Shown: piece after piece, positions 52,414-61,702 of the stretch | Numbering within the stretch: position 1 is the stretch's first letter | Layout: every line of letters begins with the position of its first letter | Origin: Sporosarcina sp. P2 | Lineage (GTDB): Bacteria; Bacillota; Bacilli; Bacillales_A; Planococcaceae | Length of the DNA stretch: 64,000 nt | Reading direction: 5' to 3' | Assembly (NCBI RefSeq): GCF_002743255.1 | Contig: NZ_PDYY01000012.1 | Span: 62,001-126,000 of the forward strand | Made by a program: the position numbers and the translations under genes | Notes under the pieces: model-generated | Told to the model about the DNA's origin: nothing | The model's database searches: none | What the model saw: only the letters and a program-made list of their open reading frames with translations

Positions 52414-53189
52414 ACGACTTCCTCCTCGATCTCAGCACCTAAGTAAGCCGCAATGACCGCTTCATTCGCTTGAATTTCTTTTGGGGCTCCTTCTGCAATC
52501 TTCATGCCCTGATCCAAAACAACGAGTTTATCGCAAATGCTCATGACTAGATCCATATCATGCTCGACGACTAGAATGGTTACTCCAGAGTCTCTTACTC
52601 TTTTAATCAACTCACTCATTTCAGACGTCTCACTATGATTTAATCCTGCTGCAATTTCATCCAACAGAAGAAGTTTAGGCTCTGTGGCATAAGCACGGGC
52701 AAATTCTAATAGTCGCAATTTACCTAATGACAAACTGGATGCCTTTTGATCGTATAGTAGTTCTAGATTGAAAAAACGTAAGATATCCATTGCCTCTTCA
52801 TACACTTTGCGCTCATTTTTTGCAATGCCAAGTAACATGGAAGCAACTCCTGAAAGATTTTGCTTCGTTCTCATATGCTGGCCTACCATGACATTCTCAA
52901 TCACTGTCATATTTTTAAACACTTGTAAGTTTTGGAAGGTCCGTGATATGCCTAATGGAGCTACTTTATATGAAGGGAGGAGATCAATCCTCTTCCCGCA
53001 AAACAAAATATTTCCTTCGGTCGGTGGAAATATAGAAGATATCATATTGAACATTGTGCTTTTTCCTGCTCCGTTCGGTCCTATTAGCCCAACAATTTGC
53101 CCTTCATCGACAGAGAAGCTGACATCGCTATTTGCTACAACTCCGCCAAATCTTTTTGTAATTGATTCTACTTGCAACAATGTCATCAT
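52410..53189 (-). CDS. livG: ABC transporter ATPase, LivG-type
   Basis: 259 residues. Walker A GPNGAGKST, 'GISRTFQNLQVFKNMTVIENVMVGQH' (LivG signature), LSLGKLRLLEFARA, LLLDEIAAGLN, 'VVEHDMDLVMSICDKLVVLDQG'. Start uncertain: ATG 53189, ATG 53186 or GTG 53207; the last overlaps the livM stop. The signature LSLGK differs slightly from canonical LSGGQ, as is common in LivG (LSYGQ). Confidence 0.85.
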   Translation of the reverse strand: MMTLLQVESITKRFGGVVANSDVSFSVDEGQIVGLIGPNGAGKSTMFNMISSIFPPTEGNILFCGKRIDLLPSYKVAPLGISRTFQNLQVFKNMTVIENVMVGQHMRTKQNLSGVASMLLGIAKNERKVYEEAMDILRFFNLELLYDQKASSLSLGKLRLLEFARAYATEPKLLLLDEIAAGLNHSETSEMSELIKRVRDSGVTILVVEHDMDLVMSICDKLVVLDQGMKIAEGAPKEIQANEAVIAAYLGAEIEEEVV

Positions 53190-53193
53190 CCTC

Positions 53194-54231
53194 TCATTCT
53201 GAAACACTTCGTTCTATCGGTGTGACGGGTACAGATGATTTTTTTTCTACTCTTTTTATCGATGTATTTTTAAACCAGTCTATTACTGTTGGAAACAGAC
53301 CTTTTGGCATAAAGATAACGACTAATATTAAGATTAATCCATAAATCACGTGTTCCGAATCACTAGTGATAAACGAGAATTGCTCACCAAGTGTGTGAAC
53401 GGTAATGCCGATCATACGAATTAGTAAAGCCCCTATTAATGCCCCCCATACACTTCCACTTCCTCCGAGAACGACCATTGCTAAGAAAAGAATGGATGCA
53501 TCAAATGTAAAGGCAGATGGAGATATACTGTAACTCATGTGAGCAAACAACCAGCCGGCAAGCCCCGCAAATGCAGCGCTCAATATAAACACCTGCATTT
53601 TATACCTGCCCGTATTAACCCCCATCGAGCTGGAGGCTATTTCTGAGTCGTGTATAGAACGGAGTGCACGTCCAACCCGAGAATGAACAATGTTCAGTGA
53701 TAGAATTAAAACTATTAAAACAAAAAACCATACTAGAAAGTAATATGGAACTCCTTGGTTGATTGTCATGCCAAACAATGACAGCTGGGGGATCCCATAA
53801 AATCCTGATGCTCCCATTGTGATTCCTTTACCTTCAACCAAAAGACCATGAACGATTATACCAAGAGCCAATGTTGCCATAGCTAAGTAATATCCACTTA
53901 AACGTGACATCGTATATCCCATGAAAAAAGCTAGAAGAGCCGGAACGAGTAAAGCTATAGGCAAGCTAAGCCAAGGACTCCATCCCCACGTAGCTGTCAA
54001 AATCGAAGTGGTATATGCTCCCACTCCATAAAATGCTGCCTGTCCTAAAGATATTTGTCCGGCATAACCCATTAACAAGCCTAAACCGATGGCTATAATT
54101 GCGTATATACCTGCAAATGTTGCCTGTGTAATAAAAAATGACTGAGTAACTACCAATGGAAATATGAGGATGGCAGCAATGAATACAACTACGCCCCACC
54201 ACTTCGTCTGCTGTACGCCTTGTAACTTCAT
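53194..54231 (-). CDS. livM: ABC transporter permease, LivM-type
   Basis: 345 residues, 8-10 helices. 'YAIIAIGLGLLMGYAGQISLGQAAFYGVGAYTTSIL', 'SGYYLAMATLALGIIVHGLLVEG', 'RALRSIHDSEIASSSMGVNTGRYKMQVFILSAAFAGLAGWLFAH', 'VLGGSGSVWGALIGALLI'. The ATG shares its A with the livH stop. Membrane subunit of the importer. Confidence 0.9.
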   Translation of the reverse strand: MKLQGVQQTKWWGVVVFIAAILIFPLVVTQSFFITQATFAGIYAIIAIGLGLLMGYAGQISLGQAAFYGVGAYTTSILTATWGWSPWLSLPIALLVPALLAFFMGYTMSRLSGYYLAMATLALGIIVHGLLVEGKGITMGASGFYGIPQLSLFGMTINQGVPYYFLVWFFVLIVLILSLNIVHSRVGRALRSIHDSEIASSSMGVNTGRYKMQVFILSAAFAGLAGWLFAHMSYSISPSAFTFDASILFLAMVVLGGSGSVWGALIGALLIRMIGITVHTLGEQFSFITSDSEHVIYGLILILVVIFMPKGLFPTVIDWFKNTSIKRVEKKSSVPVTPIERSVSE

Positions 54232-55109
54232 TACAACCCTCCTTTCCCAATAGTTTTTTCACCCAAAATACCATTGGGTCTAATAATCAATATAAGCAAA
54301 AATATTGAAAATGTAATAATATCTTTCATTCCTGAACTAACATAGCCGGCACCCATGGATTCAAATAGTCCAATTAGCAAACCACCAATGACAGCTCCGG
54401 GGGCACTACCTAGTCCCCCTAGAATTGCTGCTGAAAATCCTTTAATGCCTAACATAGCACCCATATCATAGGCCGGGAAAATAATTGGTGCGATCGCAAG
54501 GCCCGCAATAGCTCCAAGAGAAGCGCTTAAAACAAAGGAAAAGGAAGACATTCTTTTTGGACTTATTCCCATTAATCTTGCAGCCATCGGGTTTACAGAG
54601 GATGCTTGGAATGCTTTTCCTAGCATTGTTTTGTCGATAAACATATACATAAGACCGACAACTAACAGCATAATCAAAACGACCCAAATGGATTGGGGGG
54701 TAATGGAAGCGCCTCCAATTGTAACAGGAGTATTATCCATGAAAGGTGCTACTGTATGTTGATCTTTTCCCCATACCATACTACTGATTCCACGGATGAA
54801 GATCGAAGTTCCAATAGTCAAAATGATTAAGCTGATCGCGTCAGCACCTTTGGCTCTACGTATCAAAAGGAACTCCATTAGCCACCCGATGAATGTCACA
54901 AAAAGTATCGTAGCAATAAAGGAAAGCCAATATGGCACGCCTACTGAAACGAGTGAAAACATGGTCAATCCACCAAGCATGACGAATTCACCTTGAGCCA
55001 AGTTGATAACTTTCGTCACACTATAAATGGTAACAAAACCGAGGGCGACAATTGCATAAATACTTCCAATCGTAATTCCCGTTAATGTGAACTGTAAAAA
55101 ATCTTGCAC
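54231..55109 (-). CDS. livH: ABC transporter permease, LivH-type
   Basis: 292 residues. 'GSIYAIVALGFVTIYSVTKVINLAQGEFVMLGGL', 'LGKAFQASSVNPMAARLMGISPKRMSSFSFVLSASLGAIAGLAIAP', 'AAILGGLGSAPGAVIGGLLIGLFESM'. Starts 30 bases after the paaK stop, so it is probably in the same operon as the ligase. Confidence 0.9.
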   Translation of the reverse strand: MQDFLQFTLTGITIGSIYAIVALGFVTIYSVTKVINLAQGEFVMLGGLTMFSLVSVGVPYWLSFIATILFVTFIGWLMEFLLIRRAKGADAISLIILTIGTSIFIRGISSMVWGKDQHTVAPFMDNTPVTIGGASITPQSIWVVLIMLLVVGLMYMFIDKTMLGKAFQASSVNPMAARLMGISPKRMSSFSFVLSASLGAIAGLAIAPIIFPAYDMGAMLGIKGFSAAILGGLGSAPGAVIGGLLIGLFESMGAGYVSSGMKDIITFSIFLLILIIRPNGILGEKTIGKGGL

Positions 55110-55139
55110 TCACTTCACGCCCTTATCCAGTTGTTATTG

Positions 55140-56468
55140 TCATACGCTTACAGGTGAATTTTCACGCTTATCTACAACGCGTGTTGCTTTTCCTTCAGAT
55201 CTTGGAAGTGCTTTCGGTTCATTACACACAACATCCACTGAAATTAAACACGAATTCTTCAACTTACGTTGGATCTTCCGCTTCATACTCGTGATGGATT
55301 CATGAAGTAGGTCACAGCCAACTTGTTCATATAGAGAAATCTCAATCTCAATATGTAATTCAATTGCATCCATAACGCCTTTGCGAACTAATTGAATTTG
55401 ATAAACAGGTGACAATCCTTCTATTTGAAGTAATTCCCGTTCAATCTCGGAAGGGAAAACATTTACTCCTCGAACAATGATCATGTCGTCTGTTCGTCCT
55501 TTAACACGTGACATACGAGTCGTTGTTCTTCCACATTTACATTTCTCATGAGTAATTGATGCAATATCTCCCGTACGGTAACGGATAACTGGAAGCGCTT
55601 CCTTTTGCAAACTAGTAAATACTAATTCTCCTAATTCTCCATCGGCAACGGGTTCAAGTGTATCGGGATTAATTACTTCAACAAAGAAATGATCATCTGC
55701 AATATGTAATCCATCCTGCGCTTCATGACATTCAGACGCAACACCAGGTCCCATAATTTCGCTTAATCCATAGATATCTACAGCTTTTATTCCTAGTTTC
55801 TGTTCTAACTTTTGACGCACGCTTTCAGACCAAGCCTCTGCTCCAAATATGCCATAAGCAAGATTTGTCTCACGTGGATCCATTCCTTGTTCTTCCATCT
55901 TCTCAATGATACTCAAGACGTAAGACGGGGTACCACATATTCCACGTGGCTTAAGATCATTGATTATTGTGATTTGACGTTCTGTATTCCCTCCAGAAAT
56001 CGGTATTGTAGCTACACCTAATTCATCGGCACCTTGATGAAGACCAAGTCCTCCTGTAAACAATCCATACCCATACGCATTATGAAATACATCAGATTTT
56101 CTACCGCCAGCAGCAACGATAGCACGTGCCACTAAAATTCCCCAGTTCTTAAGATCACGCTCTGAGTAGCCGACAATAGTTGGCTTTCCACTTGTTCCAG
56201 ATGAACCATGGATTCTTGCAACATCGTCCACAGGAATAGCAAATAGTCCATATGGATACTGATCACGGAAATCTTTTTTCTTTGTGAATGGTAGCTTTTT
56301 AATATCCTCCAACGATTGAATGTCTTCAGGCTTAATTTGCAATTCATCGAATTTCTGTCTATAAAACCCTACATTTTCATATACGTTTTCCACTGTCTTT
56401 TTTAATCCTTTAAGCTGTAGTTCTCGCTTTTCGGAAATGGGTGCGCTTTCAATTTCTGGGTTGTACAT
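55140..56468 (-). CDS. paaK: Phenylacetate-CoA ligase
   Basis: 442 residues, the normal PaaK length. AMP-binding P-loop SSGTSGKP (89-96), 'AEAWSESVRQKLEQKLGIKAVDIYGLSEIMGPGVASEC', 'RYRTGDIASI', 'MSRVKGRTDDMIIVRGVNVFPSEIE'. Activates phenylacetate with ATP and CoA, the entry step. AAGGGAGG precedes ATG 56468. First gene of a unit with the LivHMGFK-type importer, and preceded by one copy of the conserved inverted repeat. Confidence 0.95.
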   Translation of the reverse strand: MYNPEIESAPISEKRELQLKGLKKTVENVYENVGFYRQKFDELQIKPEDIQSLEDIKKLPFTKKKDFRDQYPYGLFAIPVDDVARIHGSSGTSGKPTIVGYSERDLKNWGILVARAIVAAGGRKSDVFHNAYGYGLFTGGLGLHQGADELGVATIPISGGNTERQITIINDLKPRGICGTPSYVLSIIEKMEEQGMDPRETNLAYGIFGAEAWSESVRQKLEQKLGIKAVDIYGLSEIMGPGVASECHEAQDGLHIADDHFFVEVINPDTLEPVADGELGELVFTSLQKEALPVIRYRTGDIASITHEKCKCGRTTTRMSRVKGRTDDMIIVRGVNVFPSEIERELLQIEGLSPVYQIQLVRKGVMDAIELHIEIEISLYEQVGCDLLHESITSMKRKIQRKLKNSCLISVDVVCNEPKALPRSEGKATRVVDKRENSPVSV

Positions 56469-56505
56469 AGATAAATCCTCCCTTTTCTCTCATATTACTT
56501 TATAC

Positions 56506-56550
56506 GAATATAACGCGTATTGAACGACGTTGCCTTTATTCGTTATATAT
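56506..56550. promoter_or_regulatory. paa-type inverted repeat, copy B (paaK promoter)
   Basis: GAATATAAC, 27 bases, GTTATATAT. The gene-proximal half gives -10-like TATATT on the minus strand, 39 bases before the paaK start. A weaker look-alike (ATTGATAAC-N26-GTTATAGTA) is at 56704-56747. The rest of 56551-56931 is very AT-rich without other features. Confidence 0.6.
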
Positions 56551-56931
56551 AGCAATACATTAATACATATTTTTCATTTAGTCAACACCAATTTCAGAAT
56601 ATTCTATTCAGGCATCCTTCACTAGGTAGTAATTTAGCGAACAAAAGAATAAATATGTAAAGGTATTTACACGTAACTCCTATTTCTTAAAATTAATATA
56701 TTTATTGATAACGATAAATAGTTAACCGTGTCAATTGTGTTATAGTAATTGATTTTTATTAAACAGTAGTGTATTTACTATTTCGTTATGTACAATCTAC
56801 TAGAGTCTATAAATATAATACCGCAAATCTTATTTACTTAGTTAGATTGATTTAATGAACTATGTTTAATTATTCCATGCTATTAAAAAAGCTTAGGACT
56901 CTTCTTTGTTTTACTTCAAATTCACACATAA

Positions 56932-56966
56932 GAAAAGGCAACTATTCAAAAACGAACAGTTGCCTC
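56932..56966 (-). terminator. Terminator of leuA
   Basis: AGGCAACT / AGTTGCCT stem, 14-base loop, T4 on the minus strand, 12 bases after the leuA stop. Confidence 0.85.
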
Positions 56967-56977
56967 TTTATTTTAAA

Positions 56978-58564
56978 TTAAATATTCACGGCTAACTTAT
57001 GTGCAGAAGTTCCTTTTATTTTCGCTACGATTACACTATTGATTGCATTGATGTACGCCAGTGCACTTGCTTTCAAAATATCAGTGTCAGCTGCCTTCGC
57101 GATATAATTTTCTCCTTCATGTGCAATAGTAATTTTCACTTTTCCTAATGCGTCTTTCCCTCGAGAAACACTGCTAATATCATAGCCAATCAATTTAACT
57201 TGTATCTTTGTAATTTCTGCAACTGCTGAATACAGCGCATCGATTGGACCCGTGCCAACAGCACTCGACTGGAAGATTTCTTCCCCTTTGCGAATTTTGA
57301 CGCTGGCTGAAGGGAAGCTAGAATTGCTGACGACTTGTAAGTCTTCAAATTCAAAGAAATGACCGCTGTAATTCGTCACGTTTTCCTTATCATGCTTTTC
57401 ATAATAGTTTTCCACAATTATATATAAATCATGGTCATATACTTCCTTTTTCATATCCGCCAATGTTAGGAATCCTTCAAAAATCCCTTCAAACTCCTCT
57501 GGCTTCATATGAGTAAAGCCTAGCTTTTCAAGAGCGTTTTTCACAGCATGTCGTCCTGACCGTGCTGTCAAAATCAATTCCATATCATCTAATCCAACGT
57601 CTTCCGGATGAACAATTTCATACGCATCACGGGATTTCAACAAGCCATCTTGATGTATACCCGACGAGTGCGCAAAAGCATTATCACCTGTAATCGCCTT
57701 GTTCACTTGCACATCCAATCCCATGAAGCTAGATACTAGACGGGAAGTATTCATAATTTCTTTTGTGTTGATTTGCGTACGCACGTTATAAATTGAGCTT
57801 CTTGTTTTCAATGCCATGACTACCTCTTCAAGCGCAGCATTTCCTGCCCGTTCTCCGATTCCATTCATTGTACACTCTACTTTATCCGCACCATTCTTGA
57901 CCGCTGCTAAGGTGTTTGCCGTCGCCATTCCTAGGTCATTATGACAGTGAACACTTAATAAGACATCCGGATTCAAGTTTTTCATTCGGTCATTTAATTT
58001 ATAAATCATCGCACCGAATTCTTCAGGCTCTGCAAAGCCCACTGTGTCAGGCACATTGATCATTGTCGCACCCGCATTCACAACAGACTCGATTGTATGC
58101 CATAAATACTCGAATTCCGAGCGTGATGCATCTTCCGTTGAATACTGAACTTGAGGCATTAAGGTTTTTGCATATTTCACCGCTTCTACGCCTAGTTGAA
58201 GGATCTGGTCCTTTGATTTGTTGAACTTTTTCTCCACGTGAATATCAGAAGTACCTAGCACCATATGAATCATCGGGTTTTCTGCATACTTTACTGCATG
58301 ATAAACTGAATCGATATCAGCCTGAACCGCGCGTGCCAATGCTGTGATCATGATGTCATTTGTGTTACCTACCCGCTGCGCAACAGCTTTCACCGCTTCA
58401 AAATCACCTTGAGATGAAGCAGGAAAACCAGCTTCGATAATGCCGACGCCAAGCTTCTTTAATTGCTGTGCAATCTCCACTTTTTCATAAAGATTTAGTT
58501 TAGCGCCTGGTACCTGTTCTCCATCACGTAATGTTGTATCAAAAACCCAAATTTTTCTGCTCAT
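56978..58564 (-). CDS. leuA: 2-isopropylmalate synthase
   Basis: 528 residues from ATG 58564 (AAAGGAG upstream; the frame is open 15 codons earlier, through the T-box antiterminator region). '[18 protein letters not shown]' (metal Asp, Arg), '[40 protein letters not shown]' (HxH metal site). The C-terminal LeuA regulatory domain (about 390-528) senses leucine. Condenses acetyl-CoA with 2-oxoisovalerate. It stands alone here, without ilv or leuBCD, under a T-box whose specifier is a Leu codon. Confidence 0.95.
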   Translation of the reverse strand: MSRKIWVFDTTLRDGEQVPGAKLNLYEKVEIAQQLKKLGVGIIEAGFPASSQGDFEAVKAVAQRVGNTNDIMITALARAVQADIDSVYHAVKYAENPMIHMVLGTSDIHVEKKFNKSKDQILQLGVEAVKYAKTLMPQVQYSTEDASRSEFEYLWHTIESVVNAGATMINVPDTVGFAEPEEFGAMIYKLNDRMKNLNPDVLLSVHCHNDLGMATANTLAAVKNGADKVECTMNGIGERAGNAALEEVVMALKTRSSIYNVRTQINTKEIMNTSRLVSSFMGLDVQVNKAITGDNAFAHSSGIHQDGLLKSRDAYEIVHPEDVGLDDMELILTARSGRHAVKNALEKLGFTHMKPEEFEGIFEGFLTLADMKKEVYDHDLYIIVENYYEKHDKENVTNYSGHFFEFEDLQVVSNSSFPSASVKIRKGEEIFQSSAVGTGPIDALYSAVAEITKIQVKLIGYDISSVSRGKDALGKVKITIAHEGENYIAKAADTDILKASALAYINAINSVIVAKIKGTSAHKLAVNI

Positions 58565-58602
58565 CTCTTTGCACTCCTTTTTTAAAAAAATAAAGACAAA
58601 AA

Positions 58603-58870
58603 ACCCCATCTCTATATTGAAATATAGAGACGAGGTTATACTCGCGGTACCACTCTAATTGATTCACCATACTTGGCAAATCCACTTATCGACAGCAATT
58701 ACTGTCTATCCCGTTAACGGAGGAAACCGACTTCCCTTACTGTAGAACTTTCAGGGAGTGACTCATGGATGAGTTCAAAATGTACGTCTGCTGATTTCCA
58801 CCAACCATCAGCTCTCTGCATAGACATAAACATTTTTACTATTTCCATTCTTAGTCTGCAATGTAATATT
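58603..58870 (-). ncRNA. T-box leader, leucine specifier (CTC)
   Basis: Minus strand: stem I with AGAGAGCTGATGG (around 58805-58825); specifier loop ..GAA-CTC-A.. with CTC at 58773-58771; T-box sequence AGAGTGGTACCGCG (58656-58643); terminator stem CTCTATATT / AATATAGAG followed by T6 (58603-58637). CTC is a Leu codon, consistent with leuA downstream. Uncharged tRNA-Leu should favour the antiterminator. Confidence 0.93.
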
Positions 58871-58877
58871 GAACGTA

Positions 58878-58906
58878 ATACTACATGGTCTATAGCCGTC
58901 TGTCAA
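58878..58906 (-). promoter_or_regulatory. Sigma-A promoter of the leuA T-box transcript
   Basis: Minus strand TTGACA (58906-58901), 17-base spacer, TAGTAT (58883-58878). Perfect -35 and optimal spacing. The start of transcription would be about 58871, right before stem I. From here to the alanine symporter (59155) I see no further feature. Confidence 0.8.
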
Positions 58907-59154
58907 CAGATTTCAAACAATTCCATATATTTTGCACAGTAGTATACGGCAAAATGGCTTATCGTATCTCTTTCAAATGTACGTTTCATCGTGTATCTAT
59001 CAACAATGACTCAAGTACTAAAAATGAGCACATTTCTAATTTCATTTGACATTTCTTCCATACATTCACTAGTATAGTAGACAACTAATTCGTAAACCGA
59101 AACAAAACAACTAGATGTTTGAATAGTATCAAACTACCAAAGGAGTCGTTGCCA

Positions 59155-60534
59155 ATGAATACGTTTACGAAATGGGTAGAAATCGTCTCGGATTTTTTAT
59201 GGGGATTACCCATCATCATTTTACTTCTGGGAGGCGGATTGTTTCTCACAATTCGTCTGAAATTCTTCCAGTTCCGTTATATGCCTCACATTTTTCGTCA
59301 AACCTTCGGAAGGATTATGTCTAAAGGTTCTGGGGACGGTACGCTAACCCCTTTTCAAGCAACAACCTCTGCACTTGCCTCTACGATGGGAGCAGCAAAT
59401 ATCGTCGGAGTTCCTGTAGCCATCGCGCTAGGTGGACCTGGCGCGATCTTCTGGATGTGGATTGTGGCACTGATCGGAATCGGTACGAAATATTCCGAAG
59501 TCGTGCTCGGTATCAAATATCGTGAAAAGAATGCTGCCGGTGATTATGTCGGTGGTCCGATGTATTACATAAAAAAGGGACTTGGCTGGAAAAAGGTTGC
59601 GTATATCTTTGCATTCGCCCTCATGTTAGAAGTTATGGCGAGTACTATGGTGCAATCTAACTCCATCGCTACGACCCTTGAAGGTTCATTTGGTTTATCT
59701 CCAATCGTAACAGGTATTCTCGTCGCGTTACTGGTTGCACTCATTTCATTTGGAGGAATTAAAACGATTGGGCGTGTAACAGAACGTCTAATTCCATCCA
59801 TGGTCGTGGTCTATATTTTAACAGCACTCATTATTATCGGAGCTCATGTCGATGCAGTGCCCGCAGCATTTGGCTTGATTTTCACACATGCATTTCAACC
59901 GATATCGGCGGCAGGCGGCTTCGCAGGGGCCGGTGTCGCAGCGGCTATTCGATGGGGACTCGCCCGCGGATTATATTCCAATGAAGCCGGTATCGGTACA
60001 GCACCGATTGCACACGCAGCTGCAGTGAATAGTCATCCTGCCAAACAAGGTTTCTGGGGCGTCTTTGAAGTCGTCGTGGATACATTGATCGTTTGTACTA
60101 TGACTGCGCTCGTCATACTAACTACAGGCGTTTGGAAAGTCATTGACGCAGACAACGCGGCGAACATGGTGACAGAAGCGTATAGTACAATATTTGGTGC
60201 TTCCCTAGGCGGAATTATTATATCCATTGTATTATTCTTGTTCGTGATTACAACGATTGTAGTCATTATTTATTACGGAGAAAAGCAAGCGGAGTTCTTA
60301 TTCGGATCCAACTTCTCCATCGTAATACGCGTGGCATATATCGCGGCAATCATCATCGGAGCACTTGGTGGATTGCAGTTCGTCTGGAAGTTCCTTGATC
60401 TATTACTCGCAATCGTAGTAATTCCTAACGTGATTGCGGTCCTATTCTTAAGTGGACAAGTACGGGACATTACGAACGATTACTTTACAAACCTCTATCC
60501 GAAAGAAAAGAAACAAGTGAAAAAGAAGTCTTGA
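59155..60534 (+). CDS. Alanine/glycine:Na+ symporter (AGCS family)
   Basis: 459 residues from ATG 59155 (AAAGGAG upstream; an earlier in-frame ATG at 59119 lacks a ribosome site). AGCS signatures: 'SGDGTLTPFQATTSALASTMGAANIVGVPVAIALGGPGAIFWMW', 'GDYVGGPMYYIKKGLG', 'ALVALISFGGIKTIGRVTERLIPSM', 'RWGLARGLYSNEAGIGTAPIAHAAA'. Imports alanine or glycine with sodium. Single gene with its own terminator. Confidence 0.92.
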   Translation: MNTFTKWVEIVSDFLWGLPIIILLLGGGLFLTIRLKFFQFRYMPHIFRQTFGRIMSKGSGDGTLTPFQATTSALASTMGAANIVGVPVAIALGGPGAIFWMWIVALIGIGTKYSEVVLGIKYREKNAAGDYVGGPMYYIKKGLGWKKVAYIFAFALMLEVMASTMVQSNSIATTLEGSFGLSPIVTGILVALLVALISFGGIKTIGRVTERLIPSMVVVYILTALIIIGAHVDAVPAAFGLIFTHAFQPISAAGGFAGAGVAAAIRWGLARGLYSNEAGIGTAPIAHAAAVNSHPAKQGFWGVFEVVVDTLIVCTMTALVILTTGVWKVIDADNAANMVTEAYSTIFGASLGGIIISIVLFLFVITTIVVIIYYGEKQAEFLFGSNFSIVIRVAYIAAIIIGALGGLQFVWKFLDLLLAIVVIPNVIAVLFLSGQVRDITNDYFTNLYPKEKKQVKKKS

Positions 60535-60544
60535 TGTAAATGGC

Positions 60545-60582
60545 AAACAAGGCAGATGTCCACGGATGCCTGCCTTGTTTTT
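60545..60582 (+). terminator. Terminator of the AGCS gene
   Basis: AAACAAGGCAG / CTGCCTTGTTTTT with a 14-base loop, 11 bases after the stop. Confidence 0.9.
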
Positions 60583-60593
60583 ATATAGTTTCA

Positions 60594-61481
60594 TTACTTC
60601 ATCATTTCTTCAATTAACCCTACCGGTACATAGGTTTTCCTTGGTTCCAGTAGCTCCGGTGCCACTTCAAACTTCATCAATAGTTTATTGTAGCCATATT
60701 CCTTCTGTCCACGAGTAATCGTATAAGATGGAGCACCTTTTGATACAATCGCACCGACACCAGTTGAATCCACTACATAGCCTAGTTTCTCGGCAAGCAA
60801 ACGAAGCGGTACCATCTTCACACCGTCAACCATATAATGATCATCTTCTATGATCTGTTCTACAGTAGCATCTTCATCTACTGGATTTCCGTCTAGTACA
60901 ACTACTTTCTCTGGCATTGTCTGAGCTGGTATACTCCGCGTTGTTTCTTTGTAGAATACTAGCAAGTCTTTATTCTTCAAGTCATCAGCTTTCACTTTAT
61001 TACCTGAAGCGCTGGAAATGTCTGTACCGTCATCTATATTCAACTGTAGCTTCAAGTACGAATCCACCAATTCGTCATCAAATATTCCAACTACTGCGGT
61101 GTTCTCTTTATCTGTTTCCACAATGACAGCATCCGGAGTGTACTGTGGTGGATAAATCATAATCCTTGGTTTATCCGCATGGGTATAAGCAGACACTTTG
61201 TCACCTTTCTTCAATTCTATCTTTTTTCCGGTATTATCGAATAGCAGTGTTTCTTCTGTAATGGCCAATACGGGCGATTCTTCTTCTCCTTTAATCGTGT
61301 AAAGTGTTAACTCATCGTTCTTTTCTATGCCTTCGATTGTCCCTTCTACTTTAATAAAAGCTTTTTCATCAGATGTCACTTCAGCCTTCTCTTCATCACT
61401 CGCACTAACCGCTTGAGGTACTGCTACGCCGCCAATAAGCAAAGCTAACATCGCAAAGGTTACAACTTTATTCATTTTCAT
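60594..61481 (-). CDS. Secreted protein with copper-amine-oxidase-N-type domain
   Basis: 295 residues from ATG 61481 (GAGGAG about 10 bases upstream). A signal peptide (about 1-28, ending AVSASD) predicts secretion. Residues about 45-210 form small beta-rich repeats ('FIKVEGTIEGIEKNDELTLYTIKG', 'VVETDKENTAVVGIFDDEL'). The C-terminal 'YMVDGVKMVPLRLLAEKLGYVVDSTGVGAIVSKGAPSYTITRGQKEY' matches the Cu_amine_oxidN1 domain, a cell-wall-associated module in Firmicutes that usually has no oxidase activity. Function unknown. Confidence 0.85.
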   Translation of the reverse strand: MKMNKVVTFAMLALLIGGVAVPQAVSASDEEKAEVTSDEKAFIKVEGTIEGIEKNDELTLYTIKGEEESPVLAITEETLLFDNTGKKIELKKGDKVSAYTHADKPRIMIYPPQYTPDAVIVETDKENTAVVGIFDDELVDSYLKLQLNIDDGTDISSASGNKVKADDLKNKDLLVFYKETTRSIPAQTMPEKVVVLDGNPVDEDATVEQIIEDDHYMVDGVKMVPLRLLAEKLGYVVDSTGVGAIVSKGAPSYTITRGQKEYGYNKLLMKFEVAPELLEPRKTYVPVGLIEEMMK

Positions 61482-61541
61482 AAAAAATCCGCTCCTCACT
61501 ATGGGTTCTATACAATAGTTCGTATGAGACGGTAAAAGGTT

Positions 61542-61592
61542 ACAGGTACATACATCTTTTTAGATCTTATATTGATCTTCTACCTGTTTTGT
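61542..61592. other. Imperfect hairpin upstream of topB2
   Basis: ACAGGTA / TACCTGT (61542-61548, 61581-61587) with an inner AGATC / GATCT, followed by TTTTG. It lies between divergent genes, so its role (structure in one leader, or chance) is unclear. Confidence 0.3.
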
Positions 61593-61702
61593 TTATCTCA
61601 AAACTCTCTTTTCCACTACATGCCTAATAGCCACCCACCCCAAAATATGAGATAATACGACTAACAGAACGAACGTACTACGAACGAAATGGAGGCGATT
61701 GC

